This document shows positions 22,565-33,537 of a stretch of DNA of 64,000 nt, one piece after another. Under the pieces are notes generated by a model. It saw nothing but the letters and a program-made list of their open reading frames with translations, ran no database searches and had not been told where the DNA came from. Source of the stretch: Sipunculus nudus (taxonomy: Eukaryota; Annelida; Sipuncula; Golfingiida; Sipunculidae); the NCBI GenBank assembly GCA_026874595.1, contig CM049317.1, positions 26,686,401-26,750,400 of the forward strand, given 5' to 3'. A program made the position numbers and the translations under genes. The first letter of the stretch is position 1, and every line of letters begins with the position of its first letter.

Positions 22565-23250
22565 GGGGGGGTCATTGCGTATTTTTTTTCACTGGGAGGA
22601 AGCAGGTGACCATATTGACATATTTGGTGTGCGAGTCGTAATGTCACAGAGGACAATGACGTCACTCCATATGTTTACGTGCTCTTAACTCTTGGTCTGC
22701 GAGCGGACCAGAGCACCACGGGTCAAGCGTGACGAACAAAAGGGTATCGGATGGGTTATGGGAGTGCAAGCGTGCGGGGATACCCCCCCCCCCCCACATA
22801 CACACACCAACATTGACACATCATATTATAAGCAACTGAGAAATCATTGTAATGTAAGGAATAAGGGAATATGGGGGGGGGGGGGCATTGCGTATTTTAT
22901 TCACTGGGAGGAAGCAGGTGACCATATTGCCATATTTGGTGTGCGAGTCGTAACGTCATAGAGGACAACGACGTCACTCCACATGTTTACGTGCTGTTAA
23001 GGCATTTACTGTTCAGCATTATATTCAGCATACAAGGCCTATATAGTAACCAGCAACTTCATTCAGGAGTCAGCGTCTGCGAGTGGACCAAGCAACACTA
23101 GTCAAGCGTGACGACGAAAGGGGCATCGGATGGGTAATGGGAATGCAAGCGTGAAGGGATACCACCCCCCCCCCCCACCACCACCACCCACACACACACA
23201 CACCTACTTAAATTGACACATCTAATTATAAGCAGCTGACAAATCAGGCA
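22565..23250 (+). repeat. Tandem duplication, two units of about 310-370 bp
   Basis: Unit 1 (about 22565-22850) and unit 2 (about 22870-23250) share, in order, poly-G, CATTGCGTATTTT, CACTGGGAGGAAGCAGGTGA, GTGTGCGAGTCGTAA, GACGTCACTCCA, ATGTTTACGTGCT, GTCAAGCGTGACGA, GGATGGGTTATGGGA, poly-C, CA-rich tract and TTGACACATC. Unit 1 holds a perfect CRE palindrome TGACGTCA (22658-22665); unit 2 has CGACGTCA. The 89-codon plus frame at 22692 spans the unit junction. Confidence 0.8.
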
Positions 23251-23319
23251 TTCAGTCCACCGTTTTCAGGAGTATGTGTGGAACTTTTAAATGCATGACA
23301 TAAATGCGCTGATTATGGA

Positions 23320-23356
23320 CTGTTCTCTCTCTGTCTGTCTCTCTCTCTCTCTCTCT

Positions 23357-23394
<38 letters not shown>

Positions 23395-23998
23395 ATAACT
23401 AGCGTTTGTTACTTCAAGGTTGTTTTAGCAGATTTGAGGAGAAATGATTTCTTAAAATAAATGTTCACTTGTATGGTTAAGGAATTCTCTTGGCCGTTAA
23501 TAATTGGTTGTACATATACTTTGTATTCTGTTGTTTTGTTCCTGCAGTAAAATCCCTCTAGTCCCGACTTTTGTTGTCCTCTATGCTGCCATCCTGTTTA
23601 TACATAGAATTTATAAATGCATTGAATACTTATTCATTCACTAGTTGTTTTCTGGTTTTCTCATTTTTAAAATTACAATTCATTTTCTAATGCATATATA
23701 AAAAAACAGTCACGACACGATCATCTCTAATTAATTCATGTATCCATTCTCTCTCTCTCACTCTTTCGCTCTCTCTAAATCATTCAATTAATCAATCAAT
23801 AATCACTTCCTTCACTGTATCTCTATCTTTTTCCCCTCGAATCTTTCTCTCAATAAATCTTCCTCTTTTTTTCTCTCTCTGTCTTTAAAATTTTCCTTCT
23901 CTCTTCCTCTCTCTCTGAGAGTCACATTCGCCACCTCATAATCATTCATTCTCTCCGCCCACCACACACCCTTCTCTCTCTCTCATGTATTCTCTCAA

Positions 23999-24034
<36 letters not shown>

Positions 24035-24189
24035 ACTTTCTCTTTCATTCATTCATTCATTGCCTCTCATACTCTCTATCTCTTTCGCTCATTCTCTCAA
24101 TCATGTCCTCCTTTTCTCTCTGATAATCTCTATTTCTCCTATTTCTCCTCTCTGAGTCTTCCTCTTTCTTTCTCCCAATCTCTCTCTCT

Positions 24190-24237
<48 letters not shown>

Positions 24238-24818
24238 AGTCTCTCTTTCTGAGGACTGAAAAACTGAGACTTTACGAGATTACGAGATTATGCTTTGTGC
24301 GTATAGGGGAGCGTGTGAAAGACTGATACTGATCCTATTGCCCTCGGGGGCACAATAGGATTGGTCCGAGTATACGTGTGATACTAGAACATAACAGGGC
24401 AAAGAGGTTGGTTGTTGTTTTAATGTTTATATTTAATGCATGGATATTTTTCTAGGATGCCCAATGAGCAAAGTTAACTGATTTTTAATAGGGTCCTGGT
24501 TACAGTGAACATTTCAGTAGTATACATATGATATAAAATACACATATACTATGAAAATACACTTTACAAAGGCAAATATACAATATAAAGGGCAAATACC
24601 CTTCTGCACCTTCTACCTCATATATATATATATTTGCCGCGCGACAATCCGCGCATGCCGTGGTAACACCTGATCGTCAATCGGCAATGCTTCTGTATTT
24701 CATGTGTCGTTTTTAAAATATAAGGATTTAGAATACAACATTTAGAATAATTTACTCAGAATATTGTCCCATAATATTATAGTGTTCTCTTCCTCTACAT
24801 ATTATAATACACATTAAT

Positions 24819-24852
<34 letters not shown>

Positions 24853-24983
24853 CCCGTTTAATATTATATTGATCTCTTTCCCTCTCTCTATTACAAAAAT
24901 CGCTCTCTCTCTCTCATAAAACTACTTATATATGTGTATATTGATTTCTCTCACATTGTCTATCTCTCATAGTATAATACTGA

Positions 24984-25030
<47 letters not shown>

Positions 25031-25040
25031 ATTATAATAC
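23320..25040. repeat. (CT)n-rich low-complexity region with (AT)n
   Basis: Long CT tracts near 23330-23356, 24000-24032, 24196-24232 and 24985-25026, with (AT)n near 23359-23388 and 24832-24851. An interspersed block at 24270-24420 belongs to the CCCGATCC family seen at 18380. No gene was seen. Confidence 0.8.
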
Positions 25041-25046
25041 ACATTA

Positions 25047-25404
25047 AAGGTGCTTTTCCGTGGGCGCGAGAGTTTCTGCCGCGGGTCAAACGCATGCTTT
25101 TGCCGCGCGTCCAGTCATTTTCCATGTGAGCTTTTAGTATGCGTTTGCCGCGCGACAATCCGCGCATGCCGTGTTCACATTGCTGAACAGACTCAAAGAT
25201 ACGAGGACAGACCGGGTACGGGGAAACCCCACATGTGACGCCATTTGAAGGGGGAATTCCCAAGCGTTTGCCGCGCGCGAACGCAGAAATCCAGTACTAC
25301 TGGTTTCCAAAACTGACGCGTGCATACATTCACACATGGAAATAAAACATTACTTATTAACTGGTTGGATTTTCGCTGGAAACGCGTACTTTGAAAAGCA
25401 CCCT
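25047..25404. mobile_element. MITE-like element with GGTGCTTTTC terminal inverted repeats
   Basis: Left end AGGTGCTTTTCC, right end GAAAAGCACCCT, giving a 10-bp perfect inverted repeat (GGTGCTTTTC) about 357 bp apart. It is a CpG-rich island in CT/AT-rich sequence with three internal TTTGCCGCGCG boxes (25102, 25144, 25265). A fourth box with the same flank (CGACAATCCGCGCATGCCGTG) lies outside at 24635-24665. No target-site duplication was found. Overlapping 60-98 codon frames here are artefacts of the GC-rich repeat. Confidence 0.5.
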
Positions 25405-25454
25405 GTTACATATATATTCTCGCTTACAAATTTATATTCAATATTATAAATACT

Positions 25455-25496
<42 letters not shown>

Positions 25497-26239
25497 CACA
25501 CAACATAATCACTCTTGTTTAAAATATAGAAATGTTCTCTTCTCTCTTATAATTAATACGTATTATTTTATCGCGATCTTTTTTCTTATAATAATACATT
25601 AAATTCTCTGTCTCTCTCTCTCTAAAAAAATCATACTGCTCTCTCACTCTTATAAATTATATTGATCTCTCTTTCTCTCATATTATGTTACTTTGATTTC
25701 GATCTCTCTCAATCTTTACTAAATCAATACTATTTTCTTTACGGATTTTATAATAAATTTTAAAACAAATACACCGATTGACCATATAGGTAATGCTCTC
25801 GGATAAAAGACCGTGTTTATAGCGTATCCCGTGTTTATACTGCAATTAACGCATCAAACACACATTTAATTAAGCATGTAATCGAGGAGGGGAACCATTT
25901 CAGCCAGTGGCTCGAGTCATATCAAAGGCTAATTAGAAGAAAGAGTGGTCGGTGGTCCATGAGGTAACCCTTCAAACCTGTCAAAGGCTAATAAGCGGTC
26001 AGTACTCCGTAAGACCGTTGTCGCACTTGAATATCCGGGATTGTCGTCCATGATGGACGGATTTTACTATACAATTTCTCGATATATACATTCATGAGAT
26101 ATTCATATAAACAGAAAATGTTATTAAAAAGACATAGGAAAAGGTTTTGGCTTTCATAATTTTATACAATTAAAAAGAATATACAATTATACGATATACT
26201 GAGCAGGACCGACTGTATTAATTAAATACGAAACAATAA
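25405..26239. other. CT-rich and AT-rich spacer
   Basis: (CT)n at about 25457-25491 and short CT tracts to 25710. Beyond that no repeat or coding signal was recognised before the duplication starts. Confidence 0.5.
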
Positions 26240-26734
26240 ATAGTAATGGTATTATCACCATTCCCTTTGGTTTGTGATCAAGTGCCATTTGCCTTCTTTG
26301 TTTACCCATTGAGGAAATTAATATTGTATTAGCAATAACCATTAACTTTTCGGTCTTGAGGCTTCCACTGTAAATTCCATTGTAAATTCACTACAGTCTG
26401 TTTCGCGGGATGGAACCCGATCCTCAGGTGAACATTACTGGAATAACCTACCGGCATGGTTTGCAAAGCTGAGACATTGCGAGATTACGATTTTTTCATA
26501 ACGGAGGGAGAAAGTGAATGACTGTCACTTGATCCTATTGTTCCGTGGGCAGCACAATACCATTGTCGGGGAACATGCGCGGTGTTAGAACCAAACGGAG
26601 GAATGACGTTGTATGAATGCTAAGTTTGAAAATGTTTCAAAGTGAATTTGTTTTCATGGCGGCAATTAGAGAGAATTCAGCTCTTGAGTTAAATGATGAT
26701 CCAGGATTGGCAGTTGCGATAGTAATTTTCCAGA

Positions 26735-26886
26735 CAAACGTGGGACCTAGTACGGAAGGATTGTTTGTGGTTGTTGTACCGGGTCTTTAAATCACCTTCG
26801 GTACAACTACTGTAGCATTTCTCGTCGTTGTCCGTTCTCCCAATTGCCTTATATACTATGCATATAAGCTTGCACTGAACTTTCAT
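26735..26886 (-). pseudogene. Penelope-like element GIY-YIG endonuclease fragment (copy B)
   Basis: The minus frame LICIVYKAIGRTDND, EKCYSSCTEGDLKTRYNNH and KQSF is nearly identical to the fragment at 18790-18993, including the degraded Y-S-S box, so both were copied from one already decayed fragment. After the histidine block the two copies differ. Confidence 0.65.
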
Positions 26887-27016
26887 TGGTCATTCATCTT
26901 TTTTTCCTCAGTTACATTGTTTTAGAGGTCCATTTGCAGTTTTGTTTGTGATTAGGACTGTTTTATTATGTCTGCAGATCAAGTTTGACATATTTGATAA
27001 ACACCAGTAGCTAATA

Positions 27017-27021
<5 letters not shown>

Positions 27022-27063
<42 letters not shown>
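27022..27063. repeat. (AT)n microsatellite
   Basis: Alternating AT run, the copy-B counterpart of that at 19134. Confidence 0.95.
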
Positions 27064-27066
<3 letters not shown>

Positions 27067-27169
27067 CTAACATAAGGGCTATGGACGACCGAATATTCCA
27101 TTCTTATAAGTAATATGATAATTAATAATATCCTAAAAAAAGTGTAATTAAAATTTCAGATAGACTCAC

Positions 27170-27232
27170 CATAACATTTCCCGCTAATATAAAGCCACTA
27201 ATTATGGCAAAGATTAGATTGTGTGGTTTCAT
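27170..27232 (-). CDS. Exon 1 (copy B): duplicated, shortened signal-peptide exon
   Basis: Twenty-one codons, MKPHNLIFAIISGFILAGNVM, then the same GTGAGT donor in phase 0 as copy A. Relative to copy A, 27 nt are missing in frame (residues KADTDRKDV) and there are a few replacements (Q3P, I6L, I8F), mostly conservative in the hydrophobic core. Lying upstream of copy A in the direction of transcription, it could serve as an alternative first exon spliced to exon 2 at 13875, or it may be a silent leftover of the duplication. A 2.1-kb element at 27309 interrupts its upstream region. Confidence 0.5.
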
Positions 27233-27308
27233 CTTCAGCATTGCCCGGCCACATGTACAGCCACCCAAACCAGCTTAATGATTCAACGAGTAGGGGAGGG
27301 TCATGTGT

Positions 27309-29406
27309 GTAGGAGCCCGTTTGCGGGATCTGGCCCATCTGCCGATGGGCTTGGCCCATATGAGGATCCGTTATTGGGCTGCCCATTTACAGATGGGCAG
27401 CCCAATAACGGATTTGATACCATGCACTTCTGGCCCATCTGCAGATGGGCTTGGCCCAATAACCGATTTTAGTTTTTGTTAGTAATACGTTATTATTATG
27501 TTATCTTGATGACTTGTGTACTCAGACAAACATTTCTCAGAACTTAATATGTTAATTGAAACATAAATCACTATCACAGCCTGACATCAATAATGTTATC
27601 ATCAAAATTACATAGATGTGCATAGAAAACTACATAGATGTGCATGCAGTGTGACAATACCCTATTAAATCATTTTTTACACACAATTCTAAATTAGTCT
27701 ACATTGCATTCGTGTGATGTTAAGAGTTTAATGAGGTTCACCTTTTACCAAAGAGTAATTACAGCTGTTGCGAAAAAAAATCTCATTTACATTACCACAT
27801 AGATGCGACTTCTACGGTACATACAATTTACTAAAGAGAAATTATATGTGGTACAAATCAGTTTCTCATATTCAATTTTAATATCGACATATATATCAAG
27901 GTTACCACATACATTTTGACAATAGAAAAGTGTAATATATGTAGCAAACACTCTCTCATGAGTCATTTGATCTCAGAGTCAATCACAATCATGCACTTTC
28001 ACCACAATAACCCATCTTGATACAGTTTCTTTTGAAGAAATGTCTTATTGCTAAGCTCTCTACTTAGTATTCGTACAGAATTGTTGGCGTCCTGGTGATG
28101 AGAGCAGCAGGGAAGTCGGACATTACTAATTTTTTTCAGGTTATCACAGAGATGATGCCGAGGTTTAATGTAGTTTTGGCTGCAGGGTCATTGCTGCATG
28201 GAGAGCAGTGTCTTTGAAGTGGCCAGGGCAAAAACGCCACAAAATAAATTTAAACAAAACGATAGGGTTATGTTTTACATATCTTTCACAGTAACATAGT
28301 TAAGTTTATTTTTATTGTTAATATATAACAATTTATTAGATACAACTGATAAATAAATAGATCTCTGAAACAATCATCACGATGTTTAATATGTAAATAT
28401 GTTTTAATATATAGAATATAAATATGAATATAAAATTTAAATTGTGATAAGACTCCTTATAAACCATTTTGGATAAATATATTTTTTATACTTTATACTC
28501 AGAAAATAAATGATGAAGAGATAAAATTTATTCGATAAAACTTCCAAAATTCGTAGTTAATACTTGCATATCACTAATTTCAGTCTGTGTGGGATACTGT
28601 TATCGAAAAAAATATTAGCTCAGCTTACTAGGAACTATCCTAAACTTTTTTTATAGACCTTGTATGGATTCGGAACAATAAACATATATGTAAAATTAAT
28701 CTATATTATATAAATTGAATAAATTATGATAATACGGTGGTTTAAATGGCACACTATTTTGATAGGGTTGTACCTTTTTTGTCTAGAGGCCATATACTAT
28801 TTCTTGTCATATAACCGAGTGTACTTTCATTGGTACGTACACAGGCGGTGGCGGAGGCATGTGCTCTGTGAGTGCTTTCTAGTTAATTTGGTTGTCACCA
28901 ACACTATAAAAACACTTAAGGCTAAACGCATTTAGGTATGACCAGTTCACCAACTTAATATCGGATACACCTTACATGATAAATGAAGCACTAACATGGG
29001 CAAAGGTCTTTCGATATCCGACATGGTCCACCTCCCTCTCGTGCATGGATGTTCTTGGCGACGTAAAACAGACTATCAACAGGGACTACCCGTAAATACT
29101 TGCTGACCTCTTCTCTGAGCTTGGCTTTAGAGGGAAAAACAAGTGTTTTGGACACCCCAAGAGCAGACAAATCCATTCAAGTTCTGAGAAATGTTTGTCT
29201 GAGTACAAAAGATAATAAAAACATAACGTAAAACTAATAAAAACTAAAATCGGTTATTGGGCCAAGCCCATCTGCAGATGGGCCAGACAGTGCATGGTAT
29301 CAAATCCGTTATTGGGCTGCCCATCTGCAGATGGGCAGCCCAATAACGGATCCTCATATGGGCCAAGCCCATCGGCAGATGGGCCAGATCCGCAGACAGG
29401 CTGCAG
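27309..29406. mobile_element. 2.1-kb foldback-type DNA element with long, nested inverted termini
   Basis: Flanked by CATGTGT on both sides (27302-27308 and 29407-29413); copy A has a single CATGTGT at 19495, so the 7-bp target-site duplication and the empty site are both visible. Terminal inverted repeats are about 230 bp each. They contain smaller palindromes built on CCCATCTGCAGATGGG and CCCAATAACGGAT, in mirrored order at both ends. The inner limits match as ACTCAGACAAACATTTCTCA and its complement (27520 / 29190). The interior (about 27550-29175) is AT-rich with no transposase; the 61-codon minus frame at 28991-29176 has no recognised motif. Superfamily not assigned. Confidence 0.8.
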
Positions 29407-29831
29407 CATGTGTACTCCACACGCATGCGCTGAGGAGAGTTTATGGTCTGTGGTAGTGATTTATTATTGGTTTAACAACTGGACACGCATATACGTCTCG
29501 AATCCAATTGAAGGGACCGAAATAAGTGAGACGATGTCGCTTGATTCGCTCAAGCTCCTCAGATATCGTCATCTTTTGAACAACATGCGTTGGGATAACT
29601 GACATATCATGATATATCAAAGTTGAAAAATTACTTGGTTTTTCTATATTCAGTAAAAATGACTCCTTTTTGAATAGTTAGAATATTTTACGCAATCATA
29701 GGCGTACCAGAAATAAAAGATATATGATATTTTGTGTCAAGGGGGGGGGGGGATCCCTTAGCAGGGTTGATTTTAACAAAAATTGTCCGCTGTCCTGAAT
29801 CGGGGTTGTCCGTTCCGGAGTGATTTTTTAA

Positions 29832-31899
29832 GGTAGCATATCTGGTCAAACAATAAAAGGTATACGTAATATTAAATACTGGGCGGATGTATTGCAGCTG
29901 TGCACATTTTTTGGTCGCCGGTTGCATTTTGTGGAAAAGGGTGATTTCTATTCAGTAAACACAAAGTTGTGTTGACAGGGTGTTTGTAAACTAACTCCAG
30001 CCTTGCCACAGGCCTGTCAATCACTCTGCCCCCAGCCCTCACCTGGGTCATTCAGCCAATCGAGAGGTCTAGGGTGTCATTAATGCATGGGCCAAGTACC
30101 TCCGTGCACGAGGTGGCAAGAACTGACGGTCGTCGTTTGATAGCCCAATCTAATTAGCTGAGCATACAACTGATAAGCGTTGGAGAGCAACCCTAACTCT
30201 TGCTAATTAGTGTGCAAACAAACCCGTCCTTATGAATGATCTGTTAGTGTGATTGGCCTTTCTGTCTTATGTCGGGTATGTTACGCCGAAACACAAATTT
30301 TCACTTGACATCATGTTATTTCTACTATATCCCGAGCCTATCGACGGATACGTAAAATTACTTTATAATAAGCTGCTTCATATCCCAACCATAACGTCCA
30401 TGATATTCAGACTGTCAACACCGCAACAAATAAATTTTACGCCAATACCAAACTATACTACGATGGGCCGAAGACGCGAATCCCGAATGCCACTTGATAA
30501 ACTGCAGCAGTTGAATGATATCATGCAAGAAGTCTCAGCGGGCCGAACCTACTTCCGTGATCAAACTGATGGCCAGCGACGATGAATCGCCAGATGACGG
30601 CATCTCTACGTTTACGCATGAAGGAAAACCGGAGGCCGACACCTATCGACTTTGGCAGTGTATCAACTAAACGCGCTAATGTCAGCCGCTGTTGTACTTC
30701 CCTCCAATGAACAATAAGTCCAGATTTCACATATGACTTGTATGTCTATGCGAGATTTAAATATAAACTTTATTTATTTTACATGGATTGTACAACTATT
30801 TATAATAACTAATACGAAGCACTCTCCATGGCACGGATGTTGGCGCTCGACAGTCGGTAAATTTATAATTTATTTTGTATGAGATTTGTATGATCGTTAC
30901 AAACTGGTCTCTTAAGTCAACTCCCAAATACCTACAATGTATGTAAACCTTGATAAGTAAATCAATCTTCGTTCTCCTTAAATGGCCACAGATCTCGCTC
31001 CCCTTGTTCCTGTGTTAACACGCGGTTACCTATTAGGCCCGGCTATGCACCTGTTCAGCCGCGGGTCCCGGTTGTCGGGTTCTTAGCGCACCTTGGCACT
31101 CGGCCAAAACTGTAAGCTCCGCCTACTGAAGTCCATGCACGTGGTGTTTGACAAGTCGCTAGTGTGACAGGACAAACTTTCATCGTTTTAATACGATTTT
31201 TAAAGCAAAATAGTCAATTAATCCATATTATTATAGCATGGTTTGATAAGAACCACCGTCTTGACCTAATTCATGTGACTGTAAACATGTAGTTGTGGTT
31301 AGTTACGTGTGTGGGACGAATGATCTCTACGAATATAGTTTTTGTCCATTTTCTCGAAACATGATTTCACCTATCACCTTATCTTTAGAGCGTTATTTCT
31401 CAGTAATTACTTTTCCGAAACATACCATCTTTGATATATGTAATTGTTAATATGTCCTCTAAAAAGTGTTTTTTCTTTATTTTACGTCTATACTAAATTT
31501 GAAGGATTTTATTAAAGTAAAAGTAAAAAATGAAATGATTTGTGGAGATTTCAAAATTAAATACTCTGTAAAATCGTAATTTTTGAACTTAACTCACTAA
31601 ACAAAAAAAAAACGCCTGGGGATTGTTATCTAAATTCTCGATATATTTGAGAAGATTTTCTGTATCTGCTTTAGTTGTGCTGGAATAAACGGTTTTTTAT
31701 TAAATATTAAAATTAAATTAAAATTCTTACAAATTCAAACATGTTCCTCAGAAACAAAGTCTATTATCACCAAACTATAGAAAATTTTCTTAGCTTTCAG
31801 AAAATGTATACTTTAGGGGATATTAAAGCATTAGATTGTTCATTGCAAAGGAAAAACTGAAACATAGTTAGGTCAGGTGGAGGGACCAGTCCTGCCACC
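29832..31899. mobile_element. 2.07-kb non-autonomous element at a TTAA target
   Basis: TTAA flanks both ends (29828-29831 and 31900-31903), and copy A carries the uninterrupted site (TTTAAATAGTAAAC near 19914). Termini are an imperfect inverted repeat: GGTAGCATATCTGGTC on the left and, read inward on the other strand, GGTGGCAGGACTGGTC on the right (12 of 16 equal). TTAA duplication is typical of piggyBac and Kolobok elements. There is no transposase; the 110-codon plus frame at 30253 shows no known motif. Confidence 0.7.
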
Positions 31900-33232
31900 T
31901 TAAATGGTAAACTTGTTGGGTCGGAACAAAGACTATCCGCCCCTCGGTTTCACAATATATGCGGACCATGCATATCGCGATAATAAATAATTATGTAATT
32001 TACGATACACTGGTATATTGAAAACAACGCGAACACCAAGAATTAATAAAATGTGGCGAGGGCTAGGTTTAGTTAGGGCAACCAAATAACTTATGATTTA
32101 TTACCAGTTTAACTTTCACGTGACCATTCACGTGTTTCTATAACTTACATGTGTATAGTCCAGTAAACATCAGTCCTTCATGGTATATGCATCCTTTAAT
32201 GGGTAACTATCCGTATCAAGGGCGTCTTGTAGGGGCTAACATGGCCAAACCATCTATCTGACCATTATAAACTATTGCCTCGAAGCTTTAAAAAATAGGC
32301 AAGAAAAACGTGGATATCACCGCACACAGGATGCTTGTTTTATTTATATCAACGTGTTTATAATATGAGTGGTCACGGCAAAATAATCAAAACAAATTTT
32401 GGAAGTGCAGGCAGTCAGATAAGCAAAAGTTTTGCAAATGGCGTTTTGAAACAAGTGACCTTTCTACCTCCGCATATATGCAACCTACACCCATTGGTTA
32501 CATTTTTTTCCCATCTGTCAATATTGCTGTATTTACAAACATGTTGTTGATGCACAAGTTCATACATCCTTCACGAAATCCTTATAAGACCTTTTCAAAA
32601 CCAAAACTACCCTGAGATCATAAATATATACACAGATGATGTCGGAAATCACATAAATTCTTTTTCAAAAGGTAGATAAATGGACCCCTCTAAGATATCA
32701 CTTAATTCGTATCCGCATCATTGGGGAAAAAAGAAAATGCAACTCAATTCTATATTTTTGCGCCCGTCCTTCCTAATACAACAAAGAATGAACTGATCGA
32801 TCTACCGTATGATAATCCATGGCCATCTTGTCATAACTAAAAAAAAGTGTCCATGCTTCTAAATCTATCGTTATGTTTCGTACTTAACAGTAATTAACAA
32901 TAAATTTTAGAAATTATCTATCCATATTCTTCTTACTTATTATTCTGCCATTTTTTTGTCCGATTTCATTTATATTTACCCAAGATGTACTTTACCACAG
33001 ATCATTTATTTATCACAGTTTTAGTGACCTTTATCTATTTTCAAGGTTGCAGAAGTCAACAAGTGTGTTTTTTTTCTTATTTCAGTATCAATTCGCTTCT
33101 AACTGCATTCAAATTAATGGAAAATTACCTATAATATCTGGTCCCCATCTTCCCTGGGGGTATCACTTTAATAAGAGATAGGTGACCTAGCATTTTCAGA
33201 TACGCTACATTTACAGATAACCTATATGACTT

Positions 33233-33537
33233 GAGGGGGCGGTAGTGTAATGGTTAAGGTACCGGACTCATGATCGAGAGGTCGTGAGTTCGAATCCCGG
33301 TCAGACCCCCACCGTGCCAAGACCCTTAGGCAAGGTCGCAAACGCAAGTGTGCCTCTGTCCACCCAGCAGTAGAAATGGGTACCAGTAAATACTGTGAAG
33401 GTAACCTGCGATGGACTAGCGTCCCACCCAGCAGGAGTTTAACTCCTAAGTCGCTTCACGCTACCGAAACCAGGATTCGCTACCAAAACCAGGATCAGCT
33501 CCGGACTGATGAGCCCAGCAGACTTTACCTTTACCTT
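33233..33537 (+). mobile_element. tRNA-derived SINE
   Basis: The head carries a perfect RNA polymerase III A box (TAGTGTAATGG, about 33242) and a near-perfect B box (AGTTCGAATCC, about 33289), and starts and ends like a folded tRNA (GGGGGC ... GACCCCC). The body has CCTGCGATGGACTAGCGTCCC, similar to the conserved 3' domain shared by L2-type LINEs and Meta-domain SINEs (from memory). The tail is TTTACC repeats. The target-site duplication TAACCTATATG lies at 33218-33228 and 33538-33548; copy A has the single site at about 21343. Confidence 0.9.

Noticed and set aside
30253-30585. 110-codon frame as a transposase of the TTAA element
   Set aside because: No DDE/D motif or similarity that I can recognise, and it is far shorter than piggyBac or Kolobok transposases.
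33235-33308. tRNA gene
   Set aside because: The A and B boxes and tRNA-like ends belong to a SINE: a SINE body and TTTACC tail follow, flanked by target-site duplications, and the anticodon arm does not pair cleanly.
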